From an uncultured Bacteroidota bacterium (GTDB taxonomy: Bacteria > Bacteroidota > Bacteroidia > Bacteroidales > P3), in the NCBI GenBank assembly GCA_902762805.1, contig CACWPQ010000008.1, positions 1-64,000 on the forward strand: a stretch of DNA of 64,000 nucleotides, in the 5' to 3' direction. The notes beneath the pieces were generated by a model. The model worked only from the letters and a program-made list of their open reading frames with translations. It made no database searches and was not told where the DNA came from. The position numbers and the translations under genes were made by a program. Numbering within the stretch: position 1 is the first letter of the stretch; every line of letters starts with the position of its first letter. Shown here one piece after another: positions 1 to 8,571 of this stretch.

Positions 1-810
1 CCCCCCCCCATCATCCCGACAAAACCCCGTCAGGGAGGCACGTTTAATAGCCTGCCCCAACGTATCCATCTCTTCGAATGCCCCATCGGGGCTTTCGACC
101 ACATCGACCGCATCGCCATCCTCCAAAACATCCCCTTCCATCGCCACATACTGCGACCCACTCGCCCTCCCCTCGCCGTCCACCACGAAGCCCCACATCC
201 TGACATTCAATTCATTCCATCCATCTGGCAACTGCATTTGGAGGCGACCGTCGCGTCGCGAAGCGGAATGCGAGAGAAGACCCTCGCGCGTATCTATATT
301 GTATACGTAGAGATAGACGCGATCGCACGCCTTGGCGCGCGTCATGCCGCTATTCTTCTCGAAATCAACGGACAGCACGCCATCCCCATCAACCCTGGCA
401 GCAGAAAACAACACTGGCGCAGCAGCACCCTCCGCAATGCGTATGCGTTCGTAATCTGTGGGAATGAAGCGTGCTGCGTCCGAAGTATCCTTGACTGCCA
501 CACCGCTGACACCGCACGCCGCCTCCCTGCCGAAACATCCCTTATTCATCTTCACAAATAGGTTCCCCTCCGTCATCTGCTCCCGCGCAGCCCTCTCCCG
601 CAGCCCCAGCAGCAGCGCCTGCCGCGCCGTCGCCGCAAACCGCACCATCCCAACAAACCACTCACGCTCAGCCTGTTGACTCTCCGTGTTCGGATAATTA
701 ATCTCCTTGCGGTACGCCCGCACCACATGCTTACCCCTCCAGAGGTAGCCCACCACCGTACCCACCTTGCCCCGGAACGGCCCGAGGATGCCTTGCTCTA
801 ACTTTGCCAT
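1..810 (-). CDS. DUF6266 family protein (3' end outside window)
   Basis: The reading frame runs open from an ATG at 810 to the window edge (270 codons, no stop). The start MAKLEQGILGPFRGKVGTVV matches the usual opening of DUF6266 proteins, which are common and uncharacterised in Bacteroidetes. The product at 46626 is clearly homologous: both share the MAK(L/I)EQG start, a WRGK motif near residue 25, an (E/C)QMTE-like segment near residue 80 and a (W/Y)GFV.D..GRAS segment near residue 210. No signal peptide or membrane segment is visible. An acidic tail follows the shared part. Function unknown. I see no clear promoter upstream. Confidence 0.8.
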   Translation of the reverse strand, partial: MAKLEQGILGPFRGKVGTVVGYLWRGKHVVRAYRKEINYPNTESQQAEREWFVGMVRFAATARQALLLGLRERAAREQMTEGNLFVKMNKGCFGREAACGVSGVAVKDTSDAARFIPTDYERIRIAEGAAAPVLFSAARVDGDGVLSVDFEKNSGMTRAKACDRVYLYVYNIDTREGLLSHSASRRDGRLQMQLPDGWNELNVRMWGFVVDGEGRASGSQYVAMEGDVLEDGDAVDVVESPDGAFEEMDTLGQAIKRASLTGFCRDDGGG

Positions 811-1025
811 AACTGTTTACTTTGGATTATAACGGCTAAATTTTCAAATTGAACTTATTGTGTTTCTTTTTTGGCTTTTTACCGCCTTAACGTCACCTCG
901 CCCCGTTTATTCTCCCCCATCCCCTGGAGAGGAAGAAGAGAGGAAGAAGAAGAACGCAATAAAAAGCACAATACCAACCAGTTGCACACTAGCAAAAAAC
1001 ATTGATTTTCGAAAAAAAAGAGGCG
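811..1025. other. Intergenic, no gene seen
   Basis: About 215 bases between two minus-strand genes. There is a purine-rich tract (about 925-960) and a run of A at about 1010-1020 that reads as a T run on the minus strand after the Sel1 gene, but I see no convincing hairpin. Confidence 0.4.
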
Positions 1026-2765
1026 CTAAAGCTGTTTGAGTCGCTCGGCGGCGTCGGGGTGGCCGTTGTCGGCGGCGAGGGTGAGCCAGCGCTTGGCCTC
1101 CTTCTTGCTCTTTTTGACGCCCTCGCCGGTGGCATACATGACGCCGACATTGTAGCAGCTCTGCAGGTGTCCGGCCTCGGCGGCGCGGAGGAACCACTGG
1201 AAGGCCTGCTCGATGTCGGGCTGGACATAGACGCCGTCAACATAGCACATGGCGACGAGGAACATGCCGTAGGCGGAGCCGCGCTCGGCGGCCTCGTTGT
1301 AGAGGTTGAAGGCGCGGCGCGAGTTAAGGATGACGCCGGTGCCTTCCTCATAACAGAGGCCGAGGCGGCAGAGGGCTTCGAGGTCGCCGCGGTCGGCAGC
1401 GAGCTGATAGAGTTCGGCGGCGCGCTTGGGGTCGAGGGGCGCCACGCGGCCTTGTAGGTGGCTGGCGGCGAGAGATTTCATGGCGGCGACATCGCCAGCG
1501 GCGACAGCACGTTCGTACTGTCGGACGGCCTCAAGGGTATCCTGGGGCACTCCGTGTCCGCGGACATAGAGGTCGCCGAGGAACTGCATGGCCAAGGTGT
1601 TGCCCATGCTGGCGGCGGTGTCGAGGAAGAGGCGCGCCTGGCGGTAGTCCTCCTGGCATCCGAGGCCGGAGTAGTGGAGCTGTCCGAGGAGGCAGTAGGC
1701 CTCGCCGCTCTCGATGGCGGGGGCGAGCTGGCGCACCATGTCGTAGGCGGCCTCGGGGTCGGCCTCGATACCGTTGCCGACAAGGAGGGCGCGGCAGTAG
1801 AGGAGCATGGCGTCGAAGTCACCATTGGCGGCGGCAGCGTTGATGAAGCCCAAGGCGCGGTCGTACTCGCCCTGTGCGTAGAGCCAGGCGCCTATCATGT
1901 AGTCGCCGTGGGGGTCGTCGAGCTGCGAGGCGGCGTGGTAGTGCATGAGGGCGGTGTCGGCGTTGGGCTGGATACCGGCATAGCCATAGTTATAGTAGTC
2001 GCCAAGCTTGCCGGTGGCCCAGGGGTGTCCGCCCTGTGCGGCGTGGATGAGGAGGGGGAGCGCGGCGGCGGTGTCGGGGGCGGTGCCGATGCCGTTGAGG
2101 TAGGCGGCTGCCAGCGCGGCGGCGGCGAAGGTGTTGTTGCCGCCGAGGGCGTAGGCGCGCTGCAGGAGTGCGAAGGCGGAGTCGTAGTTCTGCGGCACAT
2201 GCTGGCCGTTGGAATAGAATTCGGCAAGGAAGGCGTAGCCGTTGCTGACGCCGCGGTCGCCGGCCTGACGGTAGAGGGTGAGGGCGCGTGCGGTGTCGGG
2301 GGCGGTGCCGCGGGCGAGGTCGAGGGCGATGGCGGTCTGCAGCAGGGCCATGCTGTCGCCTTCGGCGGCGAGCTGGCTGTAGAGGATGAAGGCGGAGTCT
2401 TCCTTGCCCTCGACGCCGAGGCCGCGTTCGTAGCAGTGGGCGAGCCAGTAGCGGCCGTCGCGGTTGCCGGCCTGGGCTGAGCGGCGCATGAGGGCGATGC
2501 CGCGGGCGAGGTCTTCGTCGGTGCCCTTGCCATAGTCGCCGTTGAGGTAGAGGGCGGCGAGCTCGTAGTCGGCCTGCGGCGTGGCGGACATCTCAAAGTA
2601 TTTGGCAGCCTTCTTGTACTCCTCGCCGTAGCGATAGAGTCGACCGAGACGGCAGGCGGCCTCACGATCGCCCTGCTTGGCGAGCTTCTTGAGTTGCTTC
2701 TCGTCTTGCGCTCCGGCCAGCAGAGGGAGCATCAGGAGGGCGAAAAATGCGATTTTCTTCATCAT
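1026..2765 (-). CDS. Secreted Sel1-repeat (TPR-like) protein
   Basis: A 579-aa protein with a signal peptide (MMKKIAFFALLMLPLLAGAQ, cleavage expected after AGA). The rest is a chain of Sel1-like repeats of about 36 residues, recognisable by A..G...A...LG..Y..G.GV and A...(Y/W)...AA..G motifs, roughly a dozen in a row to the C-terminus. Sel1 repeats form alpha-helical solenoids that bind other proteins; no catalytic domain is visible. The expected location is periplasmic or surface. It is transcribed alone from a promoter just upstream. The partner is unknown. Confidence 0.85.
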   Translation of the reverse strand: MMKKIAFFALLMLPLLAGAQDEKQLKKLAKQGDREAACRLGRLYRYGEEYKKAAKYFEMSATPQADYELAALYLNGDYGKGTDEDLARGIALMRRSAQAGNRDGRYWLAHCYERGLGVEGKEDSAFILYSQLAAEGDSMALLQTAIALDLARGTAPDTARALTLYRQAGDRGVSNGYAFLAEFYSNGQHVPQNYDSAFALLQRAYALGGNNTFAAAALAAAYLNGIGTAPDTAAALPLLIHAAQGGHPWATGKLGDYYNYGYAGIQPNADTALMHYHAASQLDDPHGDYMIGAWLYAQGEYDRALGFINAAAANGDFDAMLLYCRALLVGNGIEADPEAAYDMVRQLAPAIESGEAYCLLGQLHYSGLGCQEDYRQARLFLDTAASMGNTLAMQFLGDLYVRGHGVPQDTLEAVRQYERAVAAGDVAAMKSLAASHLQGRVAPLDPKRAAELYQLAADRGDLEALCRLGLCYEEGTGVILNSRRAFNLYNEAAERGSAYGMFLVAMCYVDGVYVQPDIEQAFQWFLRAAEAGHLQSCYNVGVMYATGEGVKKSKKEAKRWLTLAADNGHPDAAERLKQL

Positions 2766-2787
2766 AAAGGGTAAGTATTTGAGAGTG

Positions 2788-2795
2788 CAAAGTTA
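2788..2795 (-). promoter_or_regulatory. -7 element TAACTTTG for the Sel1 gene
   Basis: On the minus strand the sequence reads TAACTTTG, matching the Bacteroidetes TAnnTTTG -7 consensus, about 22 nt before the ATG at 2765. The -33 box is weak. Confidence 0.6.
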
Positions 2796-2923
2796 CAAAA
2801 TAATCTCCAATCGGGGAAAATTATCTTTCAAGCAATGATACACATTGCTGTAATACAGCAATATACAGAATCACTAGGGCAAAATCACCAATATTGGTTA
2901 TTGTGGGGTCGTGGAAAGGGGCG

Positions 2924-3026
2924 TACTTTTGCACCCGAAATGGAACAGAGAATGTTTTAGGATACAACGTCCATTTTGTGTTTTAGGATTAATAGCAATC
3001 GAGGGTCCCTGTCTTGGGACCCTCAC
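2924..3026 (+). ncRNA. Possible small RNA: promoter plus terminal hairpin, no ORF
   Basis: A TACTTTTG -7 element lies at 2924-2931 on the plus strand with no plus-strand gene behind it. It is followed by two direct copies of TGTTTTAGGAT (2953 and 2979) and then a perfect 9-bp hairpin, GAGGGTCCC (3001-3009) with GGGACCCTC (3016-3024), followed by ACTCTTT. A transcript of about 90 nt running into the 3' end of menG would fit. The hairpin might instead serve only as a terminator for menG. Confidence 0.3.
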
Positions 3027-3706
3027 TCTTTGGTGGCCGCATAGAGGCGGCAGACGCCGAAGGTGAACCGCTGCTCACGGCAATTCTGGACTTTGAATTT
3101 TGAATTTTGAAGGATGTCGAGGAAGGCCTGGCCTTTGGGGAAGCTCTCGATGGAGGCTGGGAGGTAGGTGTAGGCCTGTCGGTTGCGCGCGAGGAGGCGT
3201 CCGAGGAGGGGTATGACGCGGCGGGCGTAGAGGTCGTAAAAGGGTCGGAGGAGGGGGGAGTCGGGCGTGGCGAGCTCGAGGATCACCAGGCGGCCGCCGG
3301 GCTTGAGCACACGCAGCATCTCGCCAAGGCCCTTTTCCAGATGCACGAAGTTGCGGATGCCGAAGGCGCAGGTGACGGCGTCGAAGCTGGCGTCGGGGAA
3401 TGGCAGCGCCTCGGCGTCGGCGAGCTGAAAGCGGGCAGCCGCGGCTTTCCGGCGGGCAAGGGCGAGCATCTGCTCGCTGAGGTCGACACCGGTGACGCGG
3501 TGGCCACGCCGCAGGAGGTCGAGGGAGAGGTCGCCCGTGCCGCAGGCTACGTCGAGGACGTGGAAGGCGGGGTGGGGGCGTAGGCTGGAAGCCTGCGTAC
3601 CAAGGGCTTGCACGGCGCGGCGGCGCCAGCGGCGGTCGAGGCCGGCGGTCATGATGCGGTTGAGGCGGTCGTAGGTGGGGGCTACGGGGTCGAAGTCAAA
3701 GGCCAT
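3023..3706 (-). CDS. menG: Demethylmenaquinone methyltransferase
   Basis: A 227-aa class I SAM-dependent methyltransferase of the UbiE/MenG family. It should convert demethylmenaquinone to menaquinone, the last step of the pathway. SAM motif I is VLDVACGTGDLSLDLL, followed by GVDLSEQMLALA and the family signature FDAVTCAFGIRNF, then LRVLKPGGRLVILE. The start overlaps the 3' end of menA by 11 nt, so the two are co-transcribed. Two short stretches are repeat-derived: GTQASSLR near residue 37 (shared with the PNGase gene) and the C-terminal LQNSKFKVQNC, encoded by the AATTTTG heptamer repeat at 3081-3112. Confidence 0.93.
   Translation of the reverse strand: MAFDFDPVAPTYDRLNRIMTAGLDRRWRRRAVQALGTQASSLRPHPAFHVLDVACGTGDLSLDLLRRGHRVTGVDLSEQMLALARRKAAAARFQLADAEALPFPDASFDAVTCAFGIRNFVHLEKGLGEMLRVLKPGGRLVILELATPDSPLLRPFYDLYARRVIPLLGRLLARNRQAYTYLPASIESFPKGQAFLDILQNSKFKVQNCREQRFTFGVCRLYAATKE
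3081..3112. repeat. AATTTTG-type heptamer repeat inside menG
   Basis: Period-7 run (TTTGAAT units) in the last codons of menG, translated as NSKFKVQN. It belongs to the same dispersed family as the repeats at 4591, 17352, 23926, 34127, 35624, 38569, 39541 and 46404. Confidence 0.75.
3582..3603. repeat. Dispersed short palindrome-like repeat, copy 1
   Basis: The reverse complement reads TGGTACGCAGGCTTCCAGCC followed by TA. Nearly the same sequence occurs at 17085-17108 in the PNGase F-like gene with one internal change. Read from 3582 it begins with GTAG-like bases and folds as AGGCT-GGA-AGCCT. In menG it codes for GTQASSLR. Confidence 0.6.
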
Positions 3707-4577
3707 AGTTGGCGACGGTGTAGAGGATGGCGGTGAGGGCGGTGGTGATCACGAGCATGGGCAGCGCGGAGTCGAGGTCGCGGCCATGGCAGGCGCGCAC
3801 ACGATAGAGGTGCAGGCCGAAGAGGGGTGCCGGGATGACCATCAGCCAGGTGATTTTGCAGGTGAGCACGAAGCATGCAAAGCCCACGATGACGAGCAGG
3901 AACTGGTAGACCTTGGCCGGCGTCTCCCCCACCCTCAAGGGGATGGTGCGTCGGATGCCGGCGTCGGACTCCATGTCGCGCACGTTGTTGACGTTGAGCA
4001 CGCCGACACTGAGCAGCCCCATGCCGATGGCGGGCCAAAGGAGAGGCAGGTCGAAGCGGTGGGTGAGCACATAGTAGGCGCCGAGGACGGAGACGAGGCC
4101 GAAGAAGATGAAGACAGCGATGTCGCCAAGACCGCGGTAGCCGTAGGGCTTGGCGCCGAGGGTGTAGTGGGTGGCGGCCCAGACGGCCATGGCGCCGAGC
4201 ACGATGAGGAGACTGGGCTCCCAACTGTGGAGCAGGCTGCCGAAGGAGCAGAGCACCATGGCGAAGCCGAAGAGACAGCAGAGCACCACCATGGCGTTGA
4301 TGGCGCGCCACATCTGACGCTCGGTGAGGCGACCGTTGGCGAGGCTGTAGTGCGGCCCCTGGCGGTCGGCGGTGTCGACGCCGCTACGGTAGTCGCCCAT
4401 CTCGTTGCTGAGGTTGGTGAGGATTTGGAGGCAGGCGGTGGTGAGGAAGAGGAAGGCGAGGGTCCAGCCGCCGCGCATGGGCGACCCGTCCCACAGCGGG
4501 CCACAGCCATGGCCGTAGCCCAGCACGCCGCCGCAGGCCACCCCCGCCAACGAGAGGGGAAGGGTGCGGAGGCGCAT
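3696..4577 (-). CDS. menA: 1,4-dihydroxy-2-naphthoate polyprenyltransferase
   Basis: A UbiA-superfamily membrane prenyltransferase that attaches the polyprenyl tail to DHNA in menaquinone synthesis. The aspartate-rich motif NEMGDYRSGVDTADRQG is clear near residues 65-81 and a second aspartate-rich segment (NNVRDMESDAG) follows. About eight hydrophobic segments are present. The frame is open to an ATG at 4622, but the extra 15 codons (MVQNSKFEIHSLIKS) come from the AATTTTG heptamer repeat at 4591-4622; I prefer the ATG at 4577 (MRLRTLPLSLAGVACGG), where family similarity begins. It lies between aspS and menG in one minus-strand operon. Confidence 0.92.
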   Translation of the reverse strand: MRLRTLPLSLAGVACGGVLGYGHGCGPLWDGSPMRGGWTLAFLFLTTACLQILTNLSNEMGDYRSGVDTADRQGPHYSLANGRLTERQMWRAINAMVVLCCLFGFAMVLCSFGSLLHSWEPSLLIVLGAMAVWAATHYTLGAKPYGYRGLGDIAVFIFFGLVSVLGAYYVLTHRFDLPLLWPAIGMGLLSVGVLNVNNVRDMESDAGIRRTIPLRVGETPAKVYQFLLVIVGFACFVLTCKITWLMVIPAPLFGLHLYRVRACHGRDLDSALPMLVITTALTAILYTVANYGL

Positions 4578-4590
4578 GGATTTGATTAAA

Positions 4591-4622
4591 CTATGAATTT
4601 CGAATTTAGAATTTTGAACCAT
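4591..4622. repeat. AATTTTG-type heptamer repeat between aspS and menA
   Basis: Degenerate period-7 run (AATTTCG, AATTTAG, AATTTTG). It provides a possible but unlikely upstream start for menA. Confidence 0.6.
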
Positions 4623-4643
4623 GGCGCGTCAGGCTTTCGGAAA

Positions 4644-6401
4644 TCAAACTTTGACATCCACCTTGATGCAAAGCTCGTCGAGCTGCTCTTGGGCGATGGG
4701 GCTGGGGGAGCCGGACATGACGTCGCGACCGGCGTTGTTCTTGGGGAAGGCGATGAAGTCGCGGATGGAGTCGGCGCCGGAGAAGACGGAGCAGAGGCGG
4801 TCGAAGCCGAAGGCGAGGCCTGCATGTGGCGGGGCGCCGTAGGTGAAGGCGTCCATGAGGAAGCCGAACTGGGCGGCGGCCTGCTCGTCGGTGAATCCGA
4901 GGGTGTGGAACATCTGGTTTTGGAGGGTGCGGTCGTGGATACGGATGGAGCCTCCGCCGACTTCGTTGCCGTTGAGGACCATGTCGTAGGCGTTGGCGCG
5001 GATGTCGCCCCAGCGGCTGGGGTCGGCCAGGAGGGCCTCGTCCTCGGGCTTGGGGGCGGTGAAGGGGTGGTGCATGGCGTAGAAGCGCTGGGTCTCGTCG
5101 TCCCACTCGAGGAGGGGGAAGTCGACCACCCAAAGGGGGGCGAAGTGCTGCGGGTCGCGGAGGCCGAGCTGCGAGCCCATCTCGAGGCGGAGGGCGCAGA
5201 GCTGGGTGCGGGTCTTCATGGCGGGGCCGCAGAGGATGAGCATGAGGTCGCCGGGACGGGCGCCCATGCGGTCGGCGATGGCGCGGAGGGCGTCGGCGTC
5301 GTAGAACTTGTCGACGGAGGACTTGAGGGTGCCGTCGGCGTTATATTTGATATAGACCATACCGCCGGCGCCGACCTGCGGACGCTTGACGAAGTCGGTC
5401 AGCGCATCGAGCTGCTTGCGGGTGTAGTCGGCGCAGCCCTGGGCGACGATGCCGACGACGAGCTCGGCGGAGTCGAAGAGGCCGAAGCCGTGGCCGCGGA
5501 CCACGTCGTTGACTTCCTGGAACTCCATGCCGAAGCGGAGGTCGGGCTTGTCGGAGCCGAAGCGGCGCATGGCGTCGTGCCAGGTGATGCGAGGGAAGGG
5601 GCCGAATTGGAGTCCTTTGAGTTCGAGGAGGAGGTGGCGGATGAGGCCTTCGAACATCTGGAGGACGTCCTCCTGGTCGACGAAGGACATCTCGCAGTCA
5701 ATCTGTGTGAATTCAGGCTGGCGGTCTGCGCGCAGATCTTCGTCGCGGAAGCAACGGACGATCTGGAAGTAGCGGTCGAGGCCGGAGACCATGAGGAGCT
5801 GTTTGTACTGCTGTGGGGACTGTGGGAGGGCGTAGAACTCGCCGGGGTTCATGCGGGACGGGACGACGAAGTCGCGTGCGCCTTCGGGGGTGGACTTGAT
5901 GAGCATGGGGGTTTCGACCTCGAGGAAGTGGCGGTCGGAGAGGTAGTTGCGTACGAGCATGGCCATGCGGTGGCGTAGTTCGAGGTTTTGGCGGACGGGG
6001 TTGCGTCGGATGTCGAGGTAGCGGTAGCGCATGCGGAGGTCGTCGCCGCCGTCGGAGAGGTCCTCGATGGTGAATGGGGGTGTCTTGGCTTCGTTGAGGA
6101 CGTTGAGTTCGGCGACTTCGATTTCGATTTCGCCGGTGGGTATTTTGGTGTTTTTTGAGGAGCGCTCGATGACACGTCCGGTGGCCTGGACGACGTATTC
6201 GCGGCCGAGGCGTCGCGCCTGTTCGCAGAGTGCGGCGTCGGTTTCCATGTTGAAGGCGAGCTGTGTGATGCCGTAGCGGTCGCGGAGGTCGACGAAGGTC
6301 ATGCCGCCGAGGTCGCGGGAGCGCTGGACCCAGCCGGCGAGGGTGACGGTCTGGCCGAGGTTGGCGAGGCGGAGCTCGCCGCAAGTATTTGTCCTATACA
6401 T
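4644..6401 (-). CDS. aspS: Aspartyl-tRNA synthetase
   Basis: A 585-aa class II aminoacyl-tRNA synthetase that charges tRNA-Asp. Order: N-terminal OB-fold anticodon-binding domain (about 1-105, [20 protein letters not shown]), class II catalytic core with motif 2 ([18 protein letters not shown]), the bacterial GAD insertion (about 290-420), then motif 3 near the C-terminus (GLAFGFDRL). Length is normal for the bacterial type. It is the first gene of a minus-strand operon with menA and menG. Confidence 0.97.
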   Translation of the reverse strand: MYRTNTCGELRLANLGQTVTLAGWVQRSRDLGGMTFVDLRDRYGITQLAFNMETDAALCEQARRLGREYVVQATGRVIERSSKNTKIPTGEIEIEVAELNVLNEAKTPPFTIEDLSDGGDDLRMRYRYLDIRRNPVRQNLELRHRMAMLVRNYLSDRHFLEVETPMLIKSTPEGARDFVVPSRMNPGEFYALPQSPQQYKQLLMVSGLDRYFQIVRCFRDEDLRADRQPEFTQIDCEMSFVDQEDVLQMFEGLIRHLLLELKGLQFGPFPRITWHDAMRRFGSDKPDLRFGMEFQEVNDVVRGHGFGLFDSAELVVGIVAQGCADYTRKQLDALTDFVKRPQVGAGGMVYIKYNADGTLKSSVDKFYDADALRAIADRMGARPGDLMLILCGPAMKTRTQLCALRLEMGSQLGLRDPQHFAPLWVVDFPLLEWDDETQRFYAMHHPFTAPKPEDEALLADPSRWGDIRANAYDMVLNGNEVGGGSIRIHDRTLQNQMFHTLGFTDEQAAAQFGFLMDAFTYGAPPHAGLAFGFDRLCSVFSGADSIRDFIAFPKNNAGRDVMSGSPSPIAQEQLDELCIKVDVKV

Positions 6402-6435
6402 AGATATGATGTTTTTCGAATGAATTTACAAGGTG

Positions 6436-6443
6436 CAAAGATA
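6436..6443 (-). promoter_or_regulatory. -7 element TATCTTTG for aspS
   Basis: The minus strand reads TATCTTTG, a perfect Bacteroidetes -7 box, 34 nt before the aspS ATG. It should drive aspS-menA-menG. Confidence 0.7.
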
Positions 6444-6530
6444 CGTATTTTTTTTGTGTGTGGCCGAAAAACTTTGTCGGCTGTTTGCAACGAGCTTGTT
6501 TTCAGCATTGTTAAAAGGTGGCTCTTTGGT

Positions 6531-6618
6531 GGGTCCTAGATGGGTCCTAGATGGGTCCTAGATGGGTCCTAGATGAGTCCTAGATGAGTCCTAGTTGACT
6601 CCTGGATGGGTTCTGGTT
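6531..6618. repeat. 11-bp tandem repeat, eight units
   Basis: Four perfect copies of GGGTCCTAGAT (6531-6574) followed by four diverging units (GAGTCCTAGAT, GAGTCCTAGTT, GACTCCTGGAT, GGGTTCTGGTT). It lies between the divergent aspS and rimP promoters. Decay from left to right suggests slippage expansion on the aspS side. Confidence 0.9.
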
Positions 6619-6663
6619 GTCGAGGGTGGTGGGAGGGTGGTGATAAGTTTTTTTTAAATAAAT

Positions 6664-6694
6664 TTTGTCAGTTCAAAAAATGTTCGTACCTTTG
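6664..6694 (+). promoter_or_regulatory. Promoter of rimP-nusA-infB
   Basis: TTTG at 6664-6667, a 19-nt spacer and TACCTTTG at 6687-6694: the canonical Bacteroidetes -33/-7 pair. The transcript should start near 6700. Confidence 0.8.
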
Positions 6695-6705
6695 CAGCGA
6701 ATTTG

Positions 6706-6732
6706 AAGAGGGAGATGACCCCTCTTTTTTAT
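6706..6732 (+). promoter_or_regulatory. Terminator-like hairpin in the rimP leader
   Basis: AAGAGGG (6706-6712), a 7-nt loop and CCCTCTT (6720-6726) run into TTTTTTATT, only a few bases after the expected transcript start and 5 nt before the rimP ATG. It has the shape of an intrinsic terminator or attenuator; it could also be a stabilising 5' hairpin. Confidence 0.5.
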
Positions 6733-6737
6733 TGGTT

Positions 6738-7178
6738 ATGATAGAGAAAATCAAGATATTAGAGCTGGTAAACAGTGCGTTGGAGGGGAGTGACAAGTTT
6801 CTTGTGAACCTGAAAATCACGCCCGACAACCGTATTTTTGTCGACATCGACGGCGATAACGGGGTGACGATTGACGACTGCATCGCGGTGAGCCGCGCTG
6901 TGGAGGGTCAGTTGGACCGCGAGGAGGAGGATTTTGAGCTGAATGTGGGTTCGGCCGGTGCGGATATGCCGCTGAAGTTGACGCGGCAGTACCGCCGCCA
7001 CGTGGGGCGCGAGCTGGAGGTGGTGATGGTGGACGGGGAGCGTCTGGATGGCGAGTTGCGCGAGGCGGGCGATGAGGACATTCTCCTCGTTGTCCCGGGC
7101 GGCAAGAAGCAGGCTCCGCAGGAGCACCGGCTGGCCTACCGCGACATCAAGTCGGCGCGTGTGGCCATCAAGTTTTGA
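6738..7178 (+). CDS. rimP: Ribosome maturation factor RimP
   Basis: A 146-aa protein with the two-domain RimP layout: an N-terminal alpha/beta domain with the family signature (VTIDDCIAVSRAVEGQLD, near residues 47-64) and a C-terminal SH3-like barrel (about 80-146). RimP helps assemble the 30S ribosomal subunit. The frame is open further upstream, but that part would cover the promoter and leader hairpin, so I start at the ATG of MIEKIKILEL. It is the first gene of the rimP-nusA-infB operon. Confidence 0.93.
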   Translation: MIEKIKILELVNSALEGSDKFLVNLKITPDNRIFVDIDGDNGVTIDDCIAVSRAVEGQLDREEEDFELNVGSAGADMPLKLTRQYRRHVGRELEVVMVDGERLDGELREAGDEDILLVVPGGKKQAPQEHRLAYRDIKSARVAIKF

Positions 7179-7198
7179 AACAGAATAAAATATAGAAT

Positions 7199-8434
7199 AT
7201 GAAGACACTGGATTTGAGTGGTTCCTTTCAGGAATTCAAAGAGTTTAAAAACATCGACCGCGAGACGCTGATGCGCATATTGGAGGAGGTGTTCCGCTCG
7301 GCCTTGGCCAAGCGCTACGGGTCGGAGGACAACTTCGACATCATCGTCAACATCGACAAGGGCGACCTGGAGATTTTCCGGAACCGCACGATTGTCGAGG
7401 ACGGCCAGGTGAAGGACCGTATGCGCGAGATAGCGCTGAGCGACGCGCGGAAGATTGAGTCGGACTTCGAGGTGGGCGAGGAGTTGTCGGAGCCTGTTGA
7501 GATGACCGATTTCGGCCGCCGCGAGATTCTCAGCATCCGCCAGAACCTGGTGAGCAAGATTCAGGACTTTGAGAAGAGCCTCATTTTCCAGAAATACCGC
7601 GACAAGGTGGGCGAGATTATCGTGGGCGAGGTGTATCAGCCTTGGAACAAGGAGGTGCTTATCCTCGACGACGAGAAGATCGAACTCATTCTGCCCAAGG
7701 GCGAGCAGATACCGGCCGACCGCTTCCGCAAGGGGGACACGGTGCGCGCGATTGTGCTCAAGGTGGAGATGAAGAACAATAATCCGGTGATTGTCCTTTC
7801 GCGCACGAGCCCCATTTTCCTGGAGCGGTTGCTGGAGGCCGAGGTGCCGGAAATATACGACGGCCTGATCACCATCCGCAATATCGTCCGCCAGCCGGGC
7901 GAGAGGGCCAAGATAGCCGTTGAGAGCTACGACGACCGCATCGACCCCGTGGGAAGCTGCGTGGGCGTGAAGGGTGGCCGCATCCACGGCATCGTGCGCG
8001 AGCTGCGCAATGAGAATATCGACGTCATCAACTACTCCTCGCGCCCCGACCTGATGATCCAGCGCGCCCTGGCGCCGGCCAAGGTGAGCTCGATCAAGAT
8101 CAAGGAGGAGGAGAAGAAGGCCGAGGTGTTCATGCAGCCCGACCAGGTGAGCCTGGCCATCGGCAAGGGCGGCTACAATATCAAGCTGGCCTCGCGCCTG
8201 GTGGGCTACGAAATCGAAATCTACCGCGACACGGACGAGGACTACGACGATGTGGCGCTGGTGGAATTCAACGACGACATCGAGCAGTGGATTATCGACG
8301 AGCTGATCAAGATTGGTTGCGACACGGCCAAGAGCGTGCTCAACCTGCCCAAGGAGGAACTCATCAACCGCACCGACCTCGAAGAAGAGACTATCGACCA
8401 CGTGCTGGAGGTGCTCCGCTCGGAGTTTGAATAA
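7199..8434 (+). CDS. nusA: Transcription termination/antitermination factor NusA
   Basis: A 411-aa protein that binds RNA polymerase and nascent RNA and influences pausing, termination and antitermination. Visible parts: N-terminal RNAP-binding domain (about 1-130), S1 domain ([10 protein letters not shown], about 135-205), then two KH domains including the conserved [20 protein letters not shown] and [16 protein letters not shown]. It ends with a short helical stretch and lacks the two acidic repeats of proteobacterial NusA, as usual outside that group. It begins 20 nt after rimP. Confidence 0.96.
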   Translation: MKTLDLSGSFQEFKEFKNIDRETLMRILEEVFRSALAKRYGSEDNFDIIVNIDKGDLEIFRNRTIVEDGQVKDRMREIALSDARKIESDFEVGEELSEPVEMTDFGRREILSIRQNLVSKIQDFEKSLIFQKYRDKVGEIIVGEVYQPWNKEVLILDDEKIELILPKGEQIPADRFRKGDTVRAIVLKVEMKNNNPVIVLSRTSPIFLERLLEAEVPEIYDGLITIRNIVRQPGERAKIAVESYDDRIDPVGSCVGVKGGRIHGIVRELRNENIDVINYSSRPDLMIQRALAPAKVSSIKIKEEEKKAEVFMQPDQVSLAIGKGGYNIKLASRLVGYEIEIYRDTDEDYDDVALVEFNDDIEQWIIDELIKIGCDTAKSVLNLPKEELINRTDLEEETIDHVLEVLRSEFE

Positions 8435-8442
8435 ATAATATA

Positions 8443-8531
8443 GTGGCCAGTGGTCAGTGGTCAGTGGCCGGTGGTCAGTGGTCAGTGGTCAGTGGCCGGT
8501 GGTCAGTGGCCAGAGGCCGGTGGCCAGTGGC
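8443..8531. repeat. AGTGGTC-type heptamer repeat between nusA and infB
   Basis: About twelve period-7 units (GTGGTCA, GTGGCCG, GTGGCCA variants) fill most of the nusA-infB gap inside an essential operon. The same heptamer, on the other strand, forms the array at 34930-35006 and occurs in the hairpin at 61931-61973. Confidence 0.9.
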
Positions 8532-8571
8532 AGCTAACAACAAGAAAACCAAAGAAAGGACTCGACAGAAT

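Noticed and set aside
4593..5978. A 461-aa plus-strand frame opposite aspS
   Set aside because: Antisense to aspS, of low complexity (E, V, G, A), with no domain.
8443..8571. Longer infB start at a GTG
   Set aside because: It would translate the heptamer array; IF-2 similarity begins at the ATG at 8572.
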